Shown: piece by piece, positions 24,780-36,443 of the stretch
How the letters are laid out: each line of letters starts with the position of its first letter
Position numbering within the stretch: position 1 is the first letter of the stretch
Assembly: GCA_029641185.1 (NCBI GenBank)
Contig: JAPWGK010000033.1
Location: 1-64,000 of the forward strand
Reading direction: 5' to 3'
DNA from: Pseudofabraea citricarpa
Taxonomy: Eukaryota > Ascomycota > Leotiomycetes > Helotiales > Dermateaceae
DNA: 64,000 nucleotides
Position numbers and translations under genes: made by a program
Notes under the pieces: model-generated
The model's database searches: none
What the model was told of the DNA's origin: nothing
Seen by the model: the letters and a program-made list of their open reading frames with translations, nothing else

Positions 24780-25807
24780 GTGGTTCGAAGATGTCTGTCC
24801 AAAGCTCGCTGGCTTCTCCAACAGTATAATTCAAAGACACTCTATCCATGCCTGCTTCCTCATCTCCTTCCATCGTCTCCAGCTGCGAAATTATACTCTC
24901 CAGTCCGATCGCCTTGCCTGTTGCTTGTGTTGCGCCAGCTTCGAGAGCTACGTGGACGATATGGATGTGGAAGTGGTAGTATGTGGGCTGGTAATGCACA
25001 TACAACTTCAACTGATCGAGTTCCAAATCAGGATAAGTTTTAGTTGTGGCCTCAACAAACTTATCCCGCATGTCCTTCAACCACACGATGTGTTTCTTCT
25101 TTAAATCTCGCAAGCTCCAGATATCCTTACGCTCGACCAATCCCAGAAGATGCAAGCTCTCCATGGTCTTTCGATCCCAATTCAGATCTGGAAGCAGTAA
25201 AAATCCTTCATCTCCATCTCTTCCTTTCGGAGTTCGGTATATCACATCCTCCACCTCTGTCTTGCCTTCAATAATGTTCCATACCCAATTCAATCGTCCC
25301 TGTTCACGCTTCTGTAGCATGTACGGCTGGATCTTCTCTTTGTAGATTTCTGCTGTCTCCTTCACCATGCGTACGCCCTGCTTGCTATACTTCTTGAGAT
25401 GCTGCTCTGTACAAGGATAGATCAGGTTGATCTTGAGATCTGCAAAATCTACAGCTTTCTCTGTCGAAGTAGCATCGCTCGGTGTGCCGCTGCATGCCAT
25501 ATACCAGAAGTACACATCGTTTGCGCCAAGGTTCTTGAGTGTTTGGAGAGAAGTCGGAATTGACGAAAGGTAGGATGTTGATGAAGGAAAAGGTGCACGC
25601 TCGAGAATTAAGATCGCAGGCAAAGAATCAATCTCTCCATATAATACCGAACGTCTTCCTGCTTGGTCTGTAAACAAAAGATTAGTCTGGATTTCTCGGT
25701 GTCCCTCCTTGGAGGGGTAGTGGGGTGGGATGAAGCATGTTTCTACCTTGACTGAGAAGCCGCGTGAGCTTGAAGCGCGGAATTAGCAGCTCAGGATCTG
25801 TTGCCAT
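24748..25807 (-). CDS. Scavenger mRNA-decapping enzyme DcpS
   Basis: Hydrolyses the m7G cap left after 3'-to-5' mRNA decay (yeast Dcs1/Dcs2 family). Exons 25807-25747 and 25667-24748 on the minus strand, 326 aa, normal for the family. The small first exon supplies the start (MATDPELLIPRFKLTRLLSQ); its intron has GTAGAA and ends TTACAG. The N-terminal DcpS swapped domain is followed by the C-terminal HIT domain with the triad HFHIHIVH, His254 being the expected nucleophile. Conserved blocks YVHYQPTYYHFHIH and WDRKTMESLHLLGLVERKDI are easy to see. The stop lies inside the 3' end of the GILT-like gene, so the two mRNAs should be complementary at their 3' ends. Confidence 0.94.
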
Positions 25808-26365
25808 ATCTCCCATATTTCTTAATAGGGTTCGAGGAGGCTGGGATTAAGTGTTTTGGGGTTGTGAAGCTTCAATCTCGAGGGGTTTCTGGTGGCTGGC
25901 AATTTGAAGGAGCTGGAGATGCTTTGTGAAGGCGGTGAGTCTTTCAGGGGATCGTTTGCAGTGGTGGTAGAATCATTCTAGGGTGTGGTCTTAGCCTTTC
26001 AGCCCATCTACCATCCAAGCAGCTACCCATGACGCCTTGCTCCCATCTCGAACGGCGAATATCACTCAACTGCCAAAATTGTACGAACGCATTCGCTTAT
26101 GAGAAGATTCCATCTGGATTGGTGAGCCCGTTTGATGCCGAGATCAAGGGCGGGGATCAATGAGTCAACAGAACCTGGCTTGTTAATCCAATCAACGGAA
26201 AAGCCGTTCTGCAAGTCAGCCATTCCAGAACAACATTTTCCGTACAGGTACCTATGGCGTTTAAGCTACTTATACTGCAACAGAGACGCTATTTCTTGCT
26301 AGCTATCAAACTCCATCTTCCGAATCCAAGATTTCTACTTAGTTACCTCGCCAAATTCTAGAATA
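25808..26365. other. Divergent promoter region (DcpS / dienelactone hydrolase)
   Basis: 558 bases between two divergent starts, with no coding signal. It must contain both promoters. No particular element was recognised. Confidence 0.5.
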
Positions 26366-27199
26366 ATGTCCAACGACTGCTGCAAGACGGGCTTCAAATG
26401 GAACGGTACACCAGTCGGTTACGAAGGTACTCTTGATAAGAACAAGGCATACATTACGGGCACGAATAAGGAAGCCGCTGTTTTATTGGTTGCCGACTTG
26501 TTCGGCTGGACTTTTACAAACGCTCGTCTCCTGGCTGATCATTTCGCCAAGGAGGCCAACTGCACTTGCTATGTTGTAGATTTGTAAGATATTTTTTTAT
26601 TCTCAACATTCATTAAGCTTCACCAATAAGACCAGCATCCATGATTCAGAGTACAAGCTAAATAGCATAGTTTTGACGGCGAGGTCATCCCAGCAGATGA
26701 TCTCTCGGCAGCCATCGAGAACCCCGAATTACGACCCGACGTCGACATTAACGCCTTCGTGGGCCGGCACTCCAAAGCGATCCGCGAACCGGAGATCTTC
26801 GCATGCGCCAAAGCCCTGCGATCAGAGTACCCAAAAGTCGGCGCCATTGGTTACTGCTACGGAGGATGGGCATGTTTCCGGCTCGCGGCCAAGGGTAATA
26901 ATCTCGTCGACTGCATCACCGTGGCTCACCCCTCGCTTGTGGAAAAGAGCGAGATCGATGCGCTCGCGGTTCCAACACAGGTCATCGCCCCTGAGATCGA
27001 TCCCCTGTTCACCCCGGAGCTTAAAGAGCACTTCCATAAGACCGCCCCTGGTTTGGGAATTCCGTATCGATATGACTTCTACCCGGGCTTGGTGCATGGC
27101 TTTGCGGCTAAGGGAGACCCGGGGAACAAGGCGCAGAAGGATGGGTTGGAGAAAGCTAAAAATGCTGCGGTTTCTTGGTTCAACGAGTACTTGCATTAG
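26366..27199 (+). CDS. Dienelactone hydrolase family protein
   Basis: Alpha/beta-hydrolase. Exons 26366-26583 and 26671-27199, 248 aa, the usual length. The catalytic triad of the family is present: nucleophile Cys135 in GYCYGG, Asp183 in PEIDP and His215 in GLVHGF. The intron (GTAAGA to CATAG) joins VVDF to FDGEVIP. No signal peptide, so probably cytosolic. Bacterial members open dienelactones in chloroaromatic breakdown; fungal members are varied and the substrate here is unknown. The first residues contain a Cys pair (SNDCCKTGF) common in fungal members. Confidence 0.93.
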
Positions 27200-27684
27200 T
27201 TTTGAAGCTGAGGATATTATCAGCATTTGGCGATGATCGAACTGTTTCTGTCCTTCATGTTCCATCTGTCAGGAAATGCTTCTGCAGGTTGAGAAAAGAA
27301 AAGTAAAAAAAAGTCTCTCCTGGCTCGATATAATACTGTCATTTATAGAGAGCTCTACTTGGTACTTCTAACATACTTGACTTTCGTTCTGAGAAAAAGA
27401 CTAACTCGCTTAAACGAGTAAGCAATCCTGCACACTACCATTCCAATGAAACAGAAGCTTTCCTAGAACTGGCGATCGTTGAAAAGTAAACGCAATAGAC
27501 TGGGGGGATCAGGGGCTGAGATAAACGTAGCTATCTTAGATTCTTCAAGAACTCAATTGATGATATTTCATATCATTTGAGATCATGCAATTTCCGTGCA
27601 TGGCAGCTTGCTTTAACTCCAAAACTAGGTTCAAGATACCTAAAATGAGAGGAATCAAGCATATCTATTCCAAAGATTTAGATC
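27200..27684. other. Intergenic region between convergent genes
   Basis: 485 bases separating the ends of the hydrolase and the bZIP gene. No gene or RNA seen. Confidence 0.45.
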
Positions 27685-28711
27685 CTACTCGATATCAAAT
27701 ACTAAAGGCTGCTCTCCTCTCGAGGCGCGCCAACGATTCGTCGATTCCATCAACTCCCAAGCCCCCTTCAGCACCCAGCTCCACTTCTTCACAAACGACT
27801 CACTAACCTCCCACGCCATTGGGTCAAACGGCTCTCCCCAGATAACCAGGCCAGTCTGCTCATGCGTGATATTGCAGAACTCCACAAGCTCCAGACACAA
27901 CGGCCCATCATCATAATCCTCTCCCGCGAGCAGGATATTATCCCTCAGAGCCGGGATGGGGAAGAGGTCGAACCAGGGATGATGTGGGATTATCCGCTGC
28001 AGTTCAGTAGGCCGCAAGCTTACGGGGCATGTGTCGCTTGCCCACGCCGAGCTGGAAGCGTTGAAGGGCGAGATCGCTTCACAGTCGCAAATCCAGTCGA
28101 TCGGAAATCCCATCGACGTGGTATTGGTGACGAGCGCTCGGAACACGTTGAATTGAATCAGCGTCAGCAGCTGATCGACTCGTGGTGAGCCTAATACGTA
28201 GTCTTGATATGCTTGGTTTGCATACCGCTGCATGACTTCCTCGGCCTCGCTTGGTGTCAGTTTACACAATGTACCAGATCGGGGCACGACGATGTTGTGC
28301 TGACTTGATCCGGCGACCGTGACATCTATGCCCACTTCGCCGGAGGCATGGACTTTTGGCTGGAGAACTAAATTTGATGGATGGGTTGCAAAATCAAACC
28401 GAGTTCGTTTTTGGTTCGCACCTCGTCTCTTCCCTGGTGGAATTGAAATGTCATGTCAGCGTGCTATGCTAGTCGATCAAAAGCCAAATCCGAAGATTCA
28501 TCGGCAAGTAAGATTTAGACAAGGGCTCATAATTACGGTAAAGTCTGGCATTCAATCGATTCTGTAACTTCCTCCTCTCAGCAGCACTCTGGACCCCCGT
28601 CCAATCATCTTCCGGGGCACGCACTTCGATCTGCTGGCGCATGGGAGCCAGCGGGATGGCTGACGCTGATGGCAAATCAGGATCGATCACGTCTAAGTTC
28701 GTGTTATCCAT
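27685..28711 (-). CDS. bZIP transcription factor with DUF3425 domain
   Basis: Exons 28711-28537 and 28433-27685 on the minus strand, 307 aa. Residues about 36-60 form the basic region (DDWTGVQSAAERRKLQNRLN, continuing ARLYRKRRG across the intron), the hallmark of the fungal bZIP/DUF3425 group. The leucine heptads that should follow are not evident. The C-terminal two thirds is the DUF3425 domain with HHPWFDLFPIPALRDNIL and LVIWGEPFDPMAWEVSESFV. These are putative nuclear regulators, mostly of unknown target. The ATG at 28711 was chosen because an acidic leader precedes the basic region, as is common; the frame is open further upstream to 28840 but that stretch looks non-coding. Confidence 0.87.
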
Positions 28712-29521
28712 TTTGGAGTATTTACAGCGAAGGGAATGGGCAAGAGAACTTCCCTTCAAGTACTTATATGCAACCTGCTTGTGTTGCTCTGATACTTGCA
28801 GGGCAGAGCAGGACGGCCTGTGGTTTGGCCTCCTTGGCATATGCAGCCTGCTGACGCTGTTCGCCCAATGGCATCCCGTCCTGGAATCTTGACCTCTCGC
28901 TTGCAGGGTTGTTCGATAACCTTAAAATCACATTTCGCCGAGCGTGAGCTGCTATGTCTCCGAAGCTCACCAACCCAGGTATGCGGTACCGGTTCTGGCT
29001 ATATGCGAAGCTGGTCTTTCGGAGATCGGCTAGGCTTTCAATCAGAGCTAACCATCTTGGCAAAAAATTCTCAAGAAAGTCACATTTTGAGTCACAAGAG
29101 ATTCTGAGATGGTGAGGAAAGAGCTCTTGCGAGTTCTAATTTCCAATTTATGATAAATGGTAAAAAGATCTGTAATACTGTATATTTTATTGATTGGTAG
29201 TTAGGAAGAACGAATCTGCTCCGACCAAAACCTGTATTCCTGTAATGCCGAAGAGGTCTAATTCTGCTCGCTTATGTTATATCTTGCCGTTCATGAAGTA
29301 TGCTTCTTTTAACGCACAAAGGCTTAACAACCTGTAACTTTGTCCCGAAGATGGGCCAAATATCGAGACCCAGAACTCGAGAGAAGAATTTCAAGTGGGC
29401 GTTGGCATTTACCTTGACGCTAAGACCTTAGTGCTTAGAGGCTATCTATAGGTCCAAGGACTGAATATCCTGCTTATATCTATATAAACTCCCGATAACA
29501 AAATATCATATGCTCTGTGGC
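28712..29521. other. Intergenic region
   Basis: About 810 bases. Overlapping ORFs on both strands at 28764-29107 have no recognisable features. The part next to 28711 is the promoter of the bZIP gene. From about 29130 the sequence is AT-richer with no coding signal. Confidence 0.4.
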
Positions 29522-30015
29522 TTATATTTTGATCAAACAGCTCATCTGCGACTCTCTGCTCTCTTGAACAGTCCAGACAAAGAGCCACCACTGTCGGCCA
29601 TAAAGGTTCTGAATGGCAGTAGCACATTCGATCTCAATTTGAGAACCTTTTGTCGAATATGGAAGGCTCTCGTAAATCATCTTTCGGCGGAATATCTAAC
29701 GCATCAAAAGCCAAGCTGGTATTTTCATCCGGATCCCCAAGCCAAGCCATTACTTCAGCAGCGCTTCGGTAGACGGCGCACATATGCATGACTTGGGCAT
29801 TGTGCTTCAAAATATCTTGCTTGGCGATGCATATTGTGGCAATCCAAATTAGCCTCGATTGAGACAAACGCTGCAAATGTCGAAGCGCAACTTTCAGGTT
29901 AACGGCGACATGATTGAGTATTCCAATGATAAGTATATCAAGGGGAGCCTTGATGACTTCACACACCGGAGAGAATTTATAAGATGGAAGCTTATTGAGT
30001 GACGTTGTGAAGAGC
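29522..30015 (-). pseudogene. Decayed HET (heterokaryon incompatibility) domain
   Basis: Minus-strand translation shows a recognisable HET domain in two frames. The first frame reads VAVNLKVALRHLQRL, IWIATICIAKQDILKHNAQV and AAEVMAWLGDPDENTSLAFDAL before a stop at 29634-29636. The next frame then continues with ATAIQNLYGRQWWLFVWTVQE, the expected following HET motif, to a stop at 29522-29524. A frameshift therefore lies near 29640. The signature WIDAICINQ is altered (Asp to Ala, Asn to Ala), and the usual SYVWG start is unrecognisable. Intact HET proteins are normally several hundred residues and mediate non-self recognition; this copy is truncated. The open frame extends upstream to 30281 but without clear similarity. 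Confidence 0.65.
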
Positions 30016-30624
30016 CTACAATAAATCTTGTCATCAAATCTTTCTGATACAGCTTCGCCATGATGTATTAGATGTGAACACAAGGAATACACATCTATCA
30101 AAAACAATTCGTGGTTAAGCCTCCAAGTAAAATGCGGTGCGCTGCACAGCCTCACAACAGCCAAGTAGCAGTTTGAGGCTATCATTTGTATTCTTAGAGC
30201 TTGATTGCCGATCGTTGACAAGTGCGACTTGATGATATCATAGCCAGAACGTGGTATAGAAACAACAAACTTTTTGCACATCTGCAGCTCCTTCCACTGC
30301 TGCCTTGCAAATCCTTTATGTCAAAAAGACATGTTGCGTACTACAGTTTGACGTAGCGTGCTGTGCCTGGCATATCCTGCAAGATGATTGGGGTTGGCTG
30401 TGCCCCAAACGCTCAGCATAGCCTTTCTCCACGGCTTGGCTATCTTGGCAGCAAGAACGTTATAACTTCGACAAGAACCACACGCTGCATCAAGATATTA
30501 ACTTCTGCAGCAAATTCCACCCAAACCAATTGAACCTTGGCGCATTTTTTAATGACTACTAAACATCTTATTCAACAGAATTACACATATTCTCCTATTT
30601 CGTTCAAAGGAAGTACTTTTAATA
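30016..30624. other. Intergenic region, possibly more HET relic
   Basis: The minus-strand frame that carries the HET relic stays open upstream to 30281 but I recognise nothing in that part. From 30282 to 30624 there is no coding signal; a CCAAT-like sequence at about 30524 lies upstream of the membrane-protein gene. Confidence 0.35.
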
Positions 30625-31306
30625 ATGGCACCGAAAGTCAAGTACCAGCCTGCAAGCATGCAGAGTCTTTGGAATTGGCGCACTCTCACTATTATCTGGG
30701 CGGTCCAAGTACTTTATGAGCTTTTCTGTGGGCTTTTCGCTGTCGGTCTCATCGAGCGGAAGCAAAACGACAACACAAGAAGTGATGATGGCATGAGTAG
30801 CATATGGTTCTTCTCGTGAGACTCAACCACCTTTTCACAATCTCAGCAACTGATTCTTGACTTTTCTAGTATTGGAATAACAACGATGATTACCGCGGGG
30901 ATTTGTGCCATCTGTACAGGATTTCATGTCCGGCAATATCGGCAGAACCGCTTGATGCCAAAGAAATTCTTGATCCTCAGTTGCGTTATGGCTTTCTTCT
31001 GGCTTGGTCCAACAATTGCTGCACCTTTCGCGATTACCTTCAGCGAAGGATTTGTGTCTCTATACGAAGGGGTCTTATTCTTGGAAACTCTTGTACTGTG
31101 AGTAAATCCCCTTTCCCATTACCATTGAGAACTGTGCTTATTGTTTTAGCATTCCCCATCTAGCTATGGTGGTCTACTCAGGAATAGTCTATGGACGTTG
31201 GAAAAAGACGAGAGTCGTAGATAGTCTTGGCTCAGATGCTGTACGTCTCAATAGCTCAGTTGACTTTACCGAAGTAGGAGGGCCAGGGCAGCCAGCACAT
31301 AATTAA
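30625..31306 (+). CDS. Four-helix membrane protein of unknown function
   Basis: Three exons: 30625-30815, 30870-31097, 31150-31306, giving 191 aa in one consistent frame across two introns with GTGAGA/GTGAGT donors and TAG acceptors. Four hydrophobic stretches are visible: about residues 15-38, 64-82, 93-117 and 124-152, the last ending in SGIVYGRWKK. Both termini are polar and probably cytosolic. The size and four-helix layout recall MARVEL-type or small tetraspan proteins, but no signature was found, so no function is assigned. Confidence 0.72.
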
Positions 31307-31991
31307 AATCTGAAAGGAAATAGTCGTAGGTGAAGCAAAAAAGTGAGGACACCAGTAATCGAGGAGGATCATAATACCACATAGGTACTTAATGTATAAT
31401 TCTAATGAATAATAGCTAATCAATGAATCAAAATGTCTTTACTGTACCTTTGTTTTACTGTCAAATTAATTTAATAAGTTCATTGTATCTAATAATAATC
31501 TTGTTATCTTAAAACCATCCCTTTTAGCCAACTCATCCTTGGACTTAAATCATCTCACATTTGTTAATCTGATTGAACCACTAAGCTCTCTTATTCACAG
31601 CAATTTCTTCTCGCAGGATGATTTCTCTGATTTCAAATCTCTAGAGTCACACCAGCGAGTCACCTTTGTGCGTCTTGTTGCCCACGCACTTTCCTTTGCG
31701 GGTATAAATAGCTGGTTATGAATCTAATACCACTTCATGTAATCTTATTACAATAAGTCCATCACTCGACTTTGACAGATCTTCTACCTCTAGGTATCGC
31801 TGAAGTTACCTTGATTTTGATTTTTGAAAAGGCTTTGTCTCGTGAGTTGATATTTTCTTCCGCCAAGAAGCAAGTTCTGAGCGAGCTACTGTGCTAACCT
31901 CTACAACGAAGTTCAAAGGGCTTGTCTGTATCTTAAACAATTTTGCAGCCATTTTTTGCATCCTTTTGAAATTCGGATACATCTGCAAACC
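31307..31991. other. Intergenic region
   Basis: 685 bases, AT-rich in its first half, without convincing coding sequence. The 60-codon ORF at 31539-31721 has no features. Confidence 0.4.
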
Positions 31992-32727
31992 ATGGACCGA
32001 GATGGCCTCACAGAAGTCTTGACCGTGGTTGCAGAAGATATGTATAGTCCCTCCTCTATTCCTCACGCAAAAAATAGAAAAACGACGACTGACTGCATTC
32101 TGTCATACCAGGAATAGTTCTGTGGAAATCATTGAATCCCCAGATGAATTCGAATATCTGCACAAGATGGTAGCTCGATTGGTAACCTATTGTTTCCGAT
32201 CCTACGTGGCCGAGAGTATGGCGAACCTCGCAGCAGAAGACCAGAAGATTCTCAAAAAGCAGTGTGAGAGATTAGTCGCAAGAAGAAACAGATCACTGCG
32301 AAGATTCAAGAAGATCCATGTGATGCTGAGGTTTCTAGCGAAAGAAAGACAGGCTCTATCATCAAAGGCAGAAGAGCACCAAAGAAAACTGACAGAGAGT
32401 GTTCTTCTGTTATTGATTGTTTCATTCAACAACAGACTGGTGCCACAAGAAGAGGGTAGGATAACTAGTACGGCTGGTATGAAGCTCATTTTGGAAGATA
32501 GGCAGAGATGGATAGAAACCGAGACCAGTTTCCTAATTGCCTGCTATTGGGATATCTTGAGAAGGTATTTTGAACTGGAAGAAAAATTCCAGAAAATGAC
32601 CAAGGGATGTCAACTAATGGCAAGAAAATCATCTGTATGGAAACATGATGCAGACGAGGCTCAGAGGGAGTTGGAAGACTGGGTTGAATATTTTGAGGAG
32701 GAATGTGAATACTGGGACTGGGTATGA
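31992..32727 (+). CDS. Helical, charged hypothetical protein
   Basis: Exons 31992-32041 and 32112-32727, 221 aa. The first exon encodes MDRDGLTEVLTVVAEDM; the intron starts GTATAG and ends CCAG, and the second exon continues in frame. The protein is rich in Arg, Lys, Glu and Leu, predicted mostly helical, with coiled-coil-like stretches (LEEKFQKMTKGC, EAQRELEDWVEYFEEECEYW). No signal peptide, membrane helix or known domain. A longer single-exon reading from 32029 is open but would start with residues that look like intron sequence. Possibly an orphan or fast-evolving gene. Confidence 0.5.
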
Positions 32728-33325
32728 GACGTTTGATTGCCTAGGTATGAAGTAGGACGTACCATCTAATTGGCTAAGATCTTTGATGATATTGAAAAGC
32801 ATTTGTCTTTTTTATCGAGAGAATTTATCTTGATTATAATATTTCACGAGCAGTTTGTGTAGAACTTTGGGTGCGGAGAGATAAGTCATTCAAAACTCTC
32901 TGGTGCCTGGGCCGCTGAGCGCCATCCTGTACTTCTATAGGTGATACCTTCTGTTGCATATCGCATTCTCTGCAACTATATCCTGCATATGCATCTATCT
33001 ATTGTATTACGATCTTCTGTACTGATACAGATGCTCTTTGTTGCATATCGAATTTTCTGCAACTATGTATGTCCTGCATATCTTTCATCACATATCACAT
33101 TTCCCTGCAGCTGAATTGTTCTAAAATGTCAAAAAAAGAAAAATATTATGCTTTGCAATTTGCGCATTGATAAAATAGATAAACGTTCCACATACAATAA
33201 CTCATCACTCTCCAACCACGTTTCTGTTTGCCCTGTTCCACGCCACACTTGGGCTTATTGGGCTGGAAAGCAAGCTAACAGAGCCACTTCTGATTATTAC
33301 CCCACCATTTCTTGCGATCTTGTGA
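32728..33325. other. Intergenic region with short repeat
   Basis: No gene seen. Contains the short imperfect repeat described separately at 32952-33110. Confidence 0.4.
32952..33110. repeat. Imperfect tandem repeat, about 87-bp period
   Basis: Two copies, 32952-32990 and 33039-33081, share TGTTGCATATCG, then TCTGCAACTAT and CCTGCATAT. A weaker third trace (ATATCACATTTCCCTGCAG) lies at about 33092-33110. The sequence is non-coding and its role is unknown. Confidence 0.55.
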
Positions 33326-35288
33326 TTATGCTGCTTGAGAACAGACTCTTCTGCTTCTTGTAGTATCTTTCTTATCTCTGCTTTTTCCACGCAAGACCAA
33401 TTTTGACCACTCTGGTATTCCCACTTCAGGGTGTATACATATGATCTCAGTTTTACTTGGCTGTTCCGTGTTTGGCCAACTGCCCGGTGGCCCAGAATTT
33501 GTTCCATCAGGTTTAGATGATCTCTCTGCCATGATGCGAGGGAGACGAGAAAAGACTTCCGAATCCTTTTCAGAGAAAGTGTGATTGTTATCAGCTTTAT
33601 CGGCTGATGTTGATGGTGGATCAAAATCTGCAGAGAGCCACTGGCCAATATCTTCGAGTGGCAGAGAATAACTTGTTGTAAAGATTGGCTCGTCCGCCTC
33701 GGCTGCAGCACACGAAGCTATCGCGCAATTAGCCAGGTTGAAGACATTTTCACGAAACTGTGACACTTGAGAAGATGCCAATAACGGTAAGAGAATTGAG
33801 ATAACATCGGCGATAAATTTATCAGTACGACTAGTTGCTAGCACGCTTGGTCGATTGTCTGGTTTCAAGTTTAGTGGGGGTCCTATAGATAAAGATTGAA
33901 GAGCACGCATTGTGAGTGCTTTCCATGTTCTTGCAGAACGACCGGTGGAACTCTCTTGGGGACCTTTTTCTGATACTGCTAAAAATATTTCGCCGAGCAG
34001 ATTAGCCGAACCCGGGTGTCAAAATGTTACATCCGAAGAAAACGGCTGTCAGATGTTCGTTTGTAAAGCCAGGGAGATCACCCTCTGAGCATGAGCAGTT
34101 CGTAACTCTCGTGATTCGTCGCTGTTAGAGATTGAAACAGAACTGAAATGAGTATCGGCTTTGATTACCTGATCTCTAATAGCTTTCAGCTCGTCGGTGT
34201 TCTATGGTCTATTTAGTTCTCAAGAAACCAGCTTGTGTGGAGCAGAAGTCTTACATTGGTTAGCCTATTTGGACAAATCATGGTACATGCACTTACTCAA
34301 ATTGGTCTGCATGATCACTCAGTGAGAATTCCTTTTCCAGATAATGTAACTTTTCATTTGATTCTTCTTTCTCTTCTTCGTACTTGCTCTTTGCTGCTTC
34401 GAGATCTTCGTATCTCGCATTTTCCTTCAGTAAAGTTTCATGCATGAGGGCAAGTTTGGTCTCCAGTTCGTTGATCCTGTTCGTGCTTTTCCGGTTGCTT
34501 CCCTCAAGTTTCATGGCCTTCTGGTTGTTATCACTCTCCCACTTTTTCTTTTCGTCTTCAAGAGCCTTATGCCGTATTTGGTAAAGCTTTTGTTGCTATG
34601 CTTCCTTCTTGGCTAATTCTTTTCGTTGCTTGTCCAAGAGGCTCGCGTTTAGATCTTCTTGCTTCTTCGCTTGAGTTTCCATTTGTTATTGAGATTCCGT
34701 CTTCTCCTTTTCAAACCTCCCCTTCTCCTTATCCAACCTGGCCTTTCCTTTTGCATTCTCCGTACCATTTTCGTGGTTTTCCCTAAGTAAGGTTTTGATA
34801 GCGTCTTTCTGTTCAGAAATCTTTGCGTCTTTATCCCTACATTCATCCATCATGTCATCGCACCTCTTGAGTATTGCAGGTATCTCATTGATGTCTTTAG
34901 TGTGCGCCAGAAATAATCCTCGGAGTGATTCAATAGCATTCTGGGCTGTAAGCATATGACTGATGGTTTCGTCCACCGCCCGCGTATATGGGCCAAGGTT
35001 GAGGCTGACATCAGATTGTGAGATCTCCTCTTCGTCATTTCGAATGCGGCTGCCATTGACACTTAGATACTGTTTCTGGATATCAGTGTACCAATTGGCC
35101 TCACTGTAGCGGTCGTGTCGATTGTTCCTGTTCCTCGGCATGTTTGAAGCCGATTTCTCTTCTCGCATGTTGAGCCCGATGGATGTTGTAAATCTACCCT
35201 TGAGTTTTTCGACTCTCGATGCTAGTACTGAAGCCCGTCTGCCTTTTCGAATATAAAATCTATGACTTCGAATATGTTCTGAGCCCAT
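33326..35288 (-). pseudogene. Coiled-coil protein gene with four in-frame stops
   Basis: Minus-strand frame starting ATG at 35288. Reading 35288-34297, then a 10-nt microexon 34264-34255, then 34201-33326, gives one continuous frame of about 625 codons that is interrupted by four stops: TAA at 34688-34686, TAG at 34598-34596, TGA at 34051-34049 and TGA at 34021-34019. On both sides of each stop the same frame keeps coding character: heptad-rich coiled coil up to 34297 (for example KALEDEKKKWESDN, NELETKLALMHETLLKENAR), then a C-terminal region with GEIFLAVSEKGPQESSTGRS. All four stops are one C-to-T change from a Gln or Arg codon. The family is not recognised; the N-terminus is basic. The 10-nt exon is needed to keep frame and is the least certain part. 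Confidence 0.6.
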
Positions 35289-36443
35289 CAGTCATAGGAG
35301 ATGAGTTTGAATGTAGTATTTCAGTGCACAAAAAGAAAATATTTCGATAGAGAATTTCATACCAATGATATACCTGTCATAAGAGATAAGATGCTCGTTC
35401 TTTGGGTGAAAGGAGTAACCAATGATTCCATGCGCTGCATTGTGCCCTCCAATACCTACTCACACACCTTAGCCTGCCTATCGTTTCGGTCTTTTTGCAG
35501 GTGCTTAGATGATAAATTTGCGCGTGTCTGAGCATAAGTGGATACCAGAGAATTTGCAACAATGTAGCGTATGGAGTGCTGCAACCACATGCTGTCGGTG
35601 CTGGCAGGATAAGCTATTCTGACCAATGGTCGTTTACGATGGGATGTAATGAGGCGATTTCCCCGCTCTCAAAAGCACTTTTGTTGGATTGCGCCTTACA
35701 CTACCCATTGCAAGTAGCTCATTGATTAATGTGCTGCAACCGATTGAATGTATCATGTACGATGGAGAAGTGGGTATGGTGGGGCTGCCGTACTGAATAC
35801 CCTTCAGACTCGGTGCATGACAACGATGCTGGACATAGCCGGATAAGACTTAGATATCATCACTTCCAAGCGAAAACATATGGTCATGCCTAAACAATTC
35901 ACAGGTTATGATTGCAGATATTCGTGTTTCTCAGAAGTCACATTCAAGAATATGCAAGACCAAAGCTCATCTCATTGCTAGCCTATCCATTGGTTTTCAG
36001 TCTATTCTAGAGGTATCATCCATCGCTGCAGACCATAAAACTTACGGAAATAAACTGGTAGTGACAACCTTCGCAATCAAGCTGAGAATGATTTCCCATG
36101 CGCTTGTCTTATTTTGCTAGAATGTTCCAAACTCGTGGCATTAATTCACCAACTTGCACGTGTGCAGGGCTTTCTACTCTAAGCGACACGACGCCTCTAA
36201 GCGACGTACGGAGAGCCCTGTAAGCTTTCCCAAACCTCATCTCTTCTGGTAGCAAAGCGCGAAATAACCCTCTACCATACACAACCTTCAAGAGACGCCT
36301 CTAACTTTCCCTGCATCAACTCTCCAGTAGGTACGCCCCACGAGATATTAGAGTCGGTAGGAATTGCTCATCAACACTTGCGCGCATGATATCTTCGCTT
36401 CAGACTGTAGATCTCCTGACGTAGATCGCAATATATTTCAGCA
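35289..36443. other. Intergenic region
   Basis: About 1.15 kb without a convincing gene. Short ORFs at 35377-35562 and 36109-36291 (minus) and 35908-36120 (plus) have no features. The last part is the promoter of the giant DUF3638 gene. Confidence 0.45.

Noticed and set aside
33205..33711. 168-codon minus-strand ORF overlapping the coiled-coil pseudogene
   Set aside because: It is in a different frame from the continuous pseudogene frame. Its end could be an alternative C-terminus, but no splice joining was convincing.
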